From Desulfonema limicola (GTDB lineage Bacteria; Desulfobacterota; Desulfobacteria; Desulfobacterales; DYRC01): a stretch of DNA of 6,276 nt. The stretch covers positions 1 to 6,276 of the forward strand of contig DYRC01000244.1 in the NCBI GenBank assembly GCA_020718925.1, read 5' to 3'. This document shows, piece by piece, positions 6,218 to 6,276 of the stretch. The translations under genes were made by a program, and so were the position numbers. How positions within the stretch are numbered: position 1 is the stretch's first letter; each line of letters begins with the position of its first letter. The notes under the pieces were generated by a model. The model was given only the letters and a program-made list of their open reading frames with translations. It was not told the DNA's origin and searched no databases.

Positions 6218-6245
6218 TTTATAACAACGAGTTCAGCCGTGTTAA
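6218..6245 (-). promoter_or_regulatory. Weak candidate promoter for the toxin-antitoxin operon
   Basis: On the minus strand TTAACA (6245-6240) and TATAAA (6223-6218) are spaced by 16 bases, each matching a sigma-70 hexamer at five of six positions. Transcription would start near 6211, giving an ~80-base leader before the toxin. It lies inside attC site 2, so the cassette would carry its promoter in its own recombination site. This is pattern matching only. Confidence 0.25.
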
Positions 6246-6268
6246 TCGGCTGCAACTGAGGGTTAGGA
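6219..6268 (+). repeat. attC-like recombination site 2 (right end of the cassette)
   Basis: This 50-bp site has the same layout as the one at 5566: outer boxes TTATAAC (6219-6225) and GTTAGGA (6262-6268), and inner arms GTTCAGCCG (6231-6239) and CGGCTGCAAC (6247-6256) pairing perfectly except for one extra G on the right arm. The loop is TGTTAAT. Against site 1 the stem changes from AGCGG/CCGCT to AGCCG/CGGCT, a paired substitution that keeps the fold. Expected cleavage is between G6262 and T6263, after which the next cassette would begin (only 14 bp visible). Confidence 0.72.
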
Positions 6269-6276
6269 GTTATCTG

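Larger units (their letters stand above)
5609..6262 (+). mobile_element. Putative integron gene cassette carrying a reverse-oriented toxin-antitoxin pair
   Basis: This 654-bp unit lies between the predicted cleavage points of two attC-like sites, with its own attC at the right end. It holds one two-gene operon on the minus strand. The antitoxin stop lies only 12 bp inside the left boundary, the tight packing usual for cassettes. Toxin-antitoxin cassettes are common in sedentary chromosomal integrons, often with their own promoter and sometimes reversed, and are thought to stabilise the array. No integrase gene is visible, so it is part of a larger integron or a cluster of attC sites lacking an integrase. 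The array should continue right of 6268. Confidence 0.62.

Noticed and set aside
5566..6268. CRISPR repeats
   Set aside because: There are only two copies, about 650 bp apart, each an internal palindrome with a gene pair between. This is not a repeat-spacer array.

Overview
The window suggests a Desulfobacterota-like bacterium, probably Desulfobacterales. This rests on general resemblance only: moderate GC, a PEP-synthase-like phosphotransferase beside an NtrB-type sensor kinase, GC-rich hairpin repeats between genes, and small integron-style cassettes. No marker gene is present, so the taxonomy is inference.

Positions 1-4635 read rightwards. The window opens inside a gene whose last 93 codons encode a C-terminal membrane segment. 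A 95-bp spacer made largely of two GC-rich hairpins follows, and the end of this repeat block also supplies the Shine-Dalgarno of the next gene. That gene encodes an 867-residue protein with a pyruvate-phosphate-dikinase-type ATP-grasp domain and a phosphohistidine swivel domain. It lacks the usual C-terminal PEP/pyruvate barrel and instead carries about 295 residues of unassigned sequence. Its end overlaps by 32 bp the start of a membrane-bound, Cache-type sensor histidine kinase, so the two are almost certainly co-translated. No response regulator is in the window.

The kinase gene converges, with a 28-bp gap, on a leftward gene (4664-5419) for an ABC-transporter ATPase of the YbhF/YhiH type. 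No permease or membrane-fusion partner adjoins it. Its leader can fold into a long interrupted hairpin that includes the ribosome binding site.

The right end (about 5566-6268) looks like part of an integron cassette array. Two sites of about 50 bp share identical outer boxes but have different inner stems that keep their pairing, with a one-base asymmetry on one arm. This is the architecture of attC sites. Between them lies a 654-bp cassette holding a BrnT/BrnA-like toxin-antitoxin pair in reverse orientation. The antitoxin is intact. The toxin frame is broken by a single-base shift at an A-run, from either real decay or a sequence error. No integrase gene is visible.
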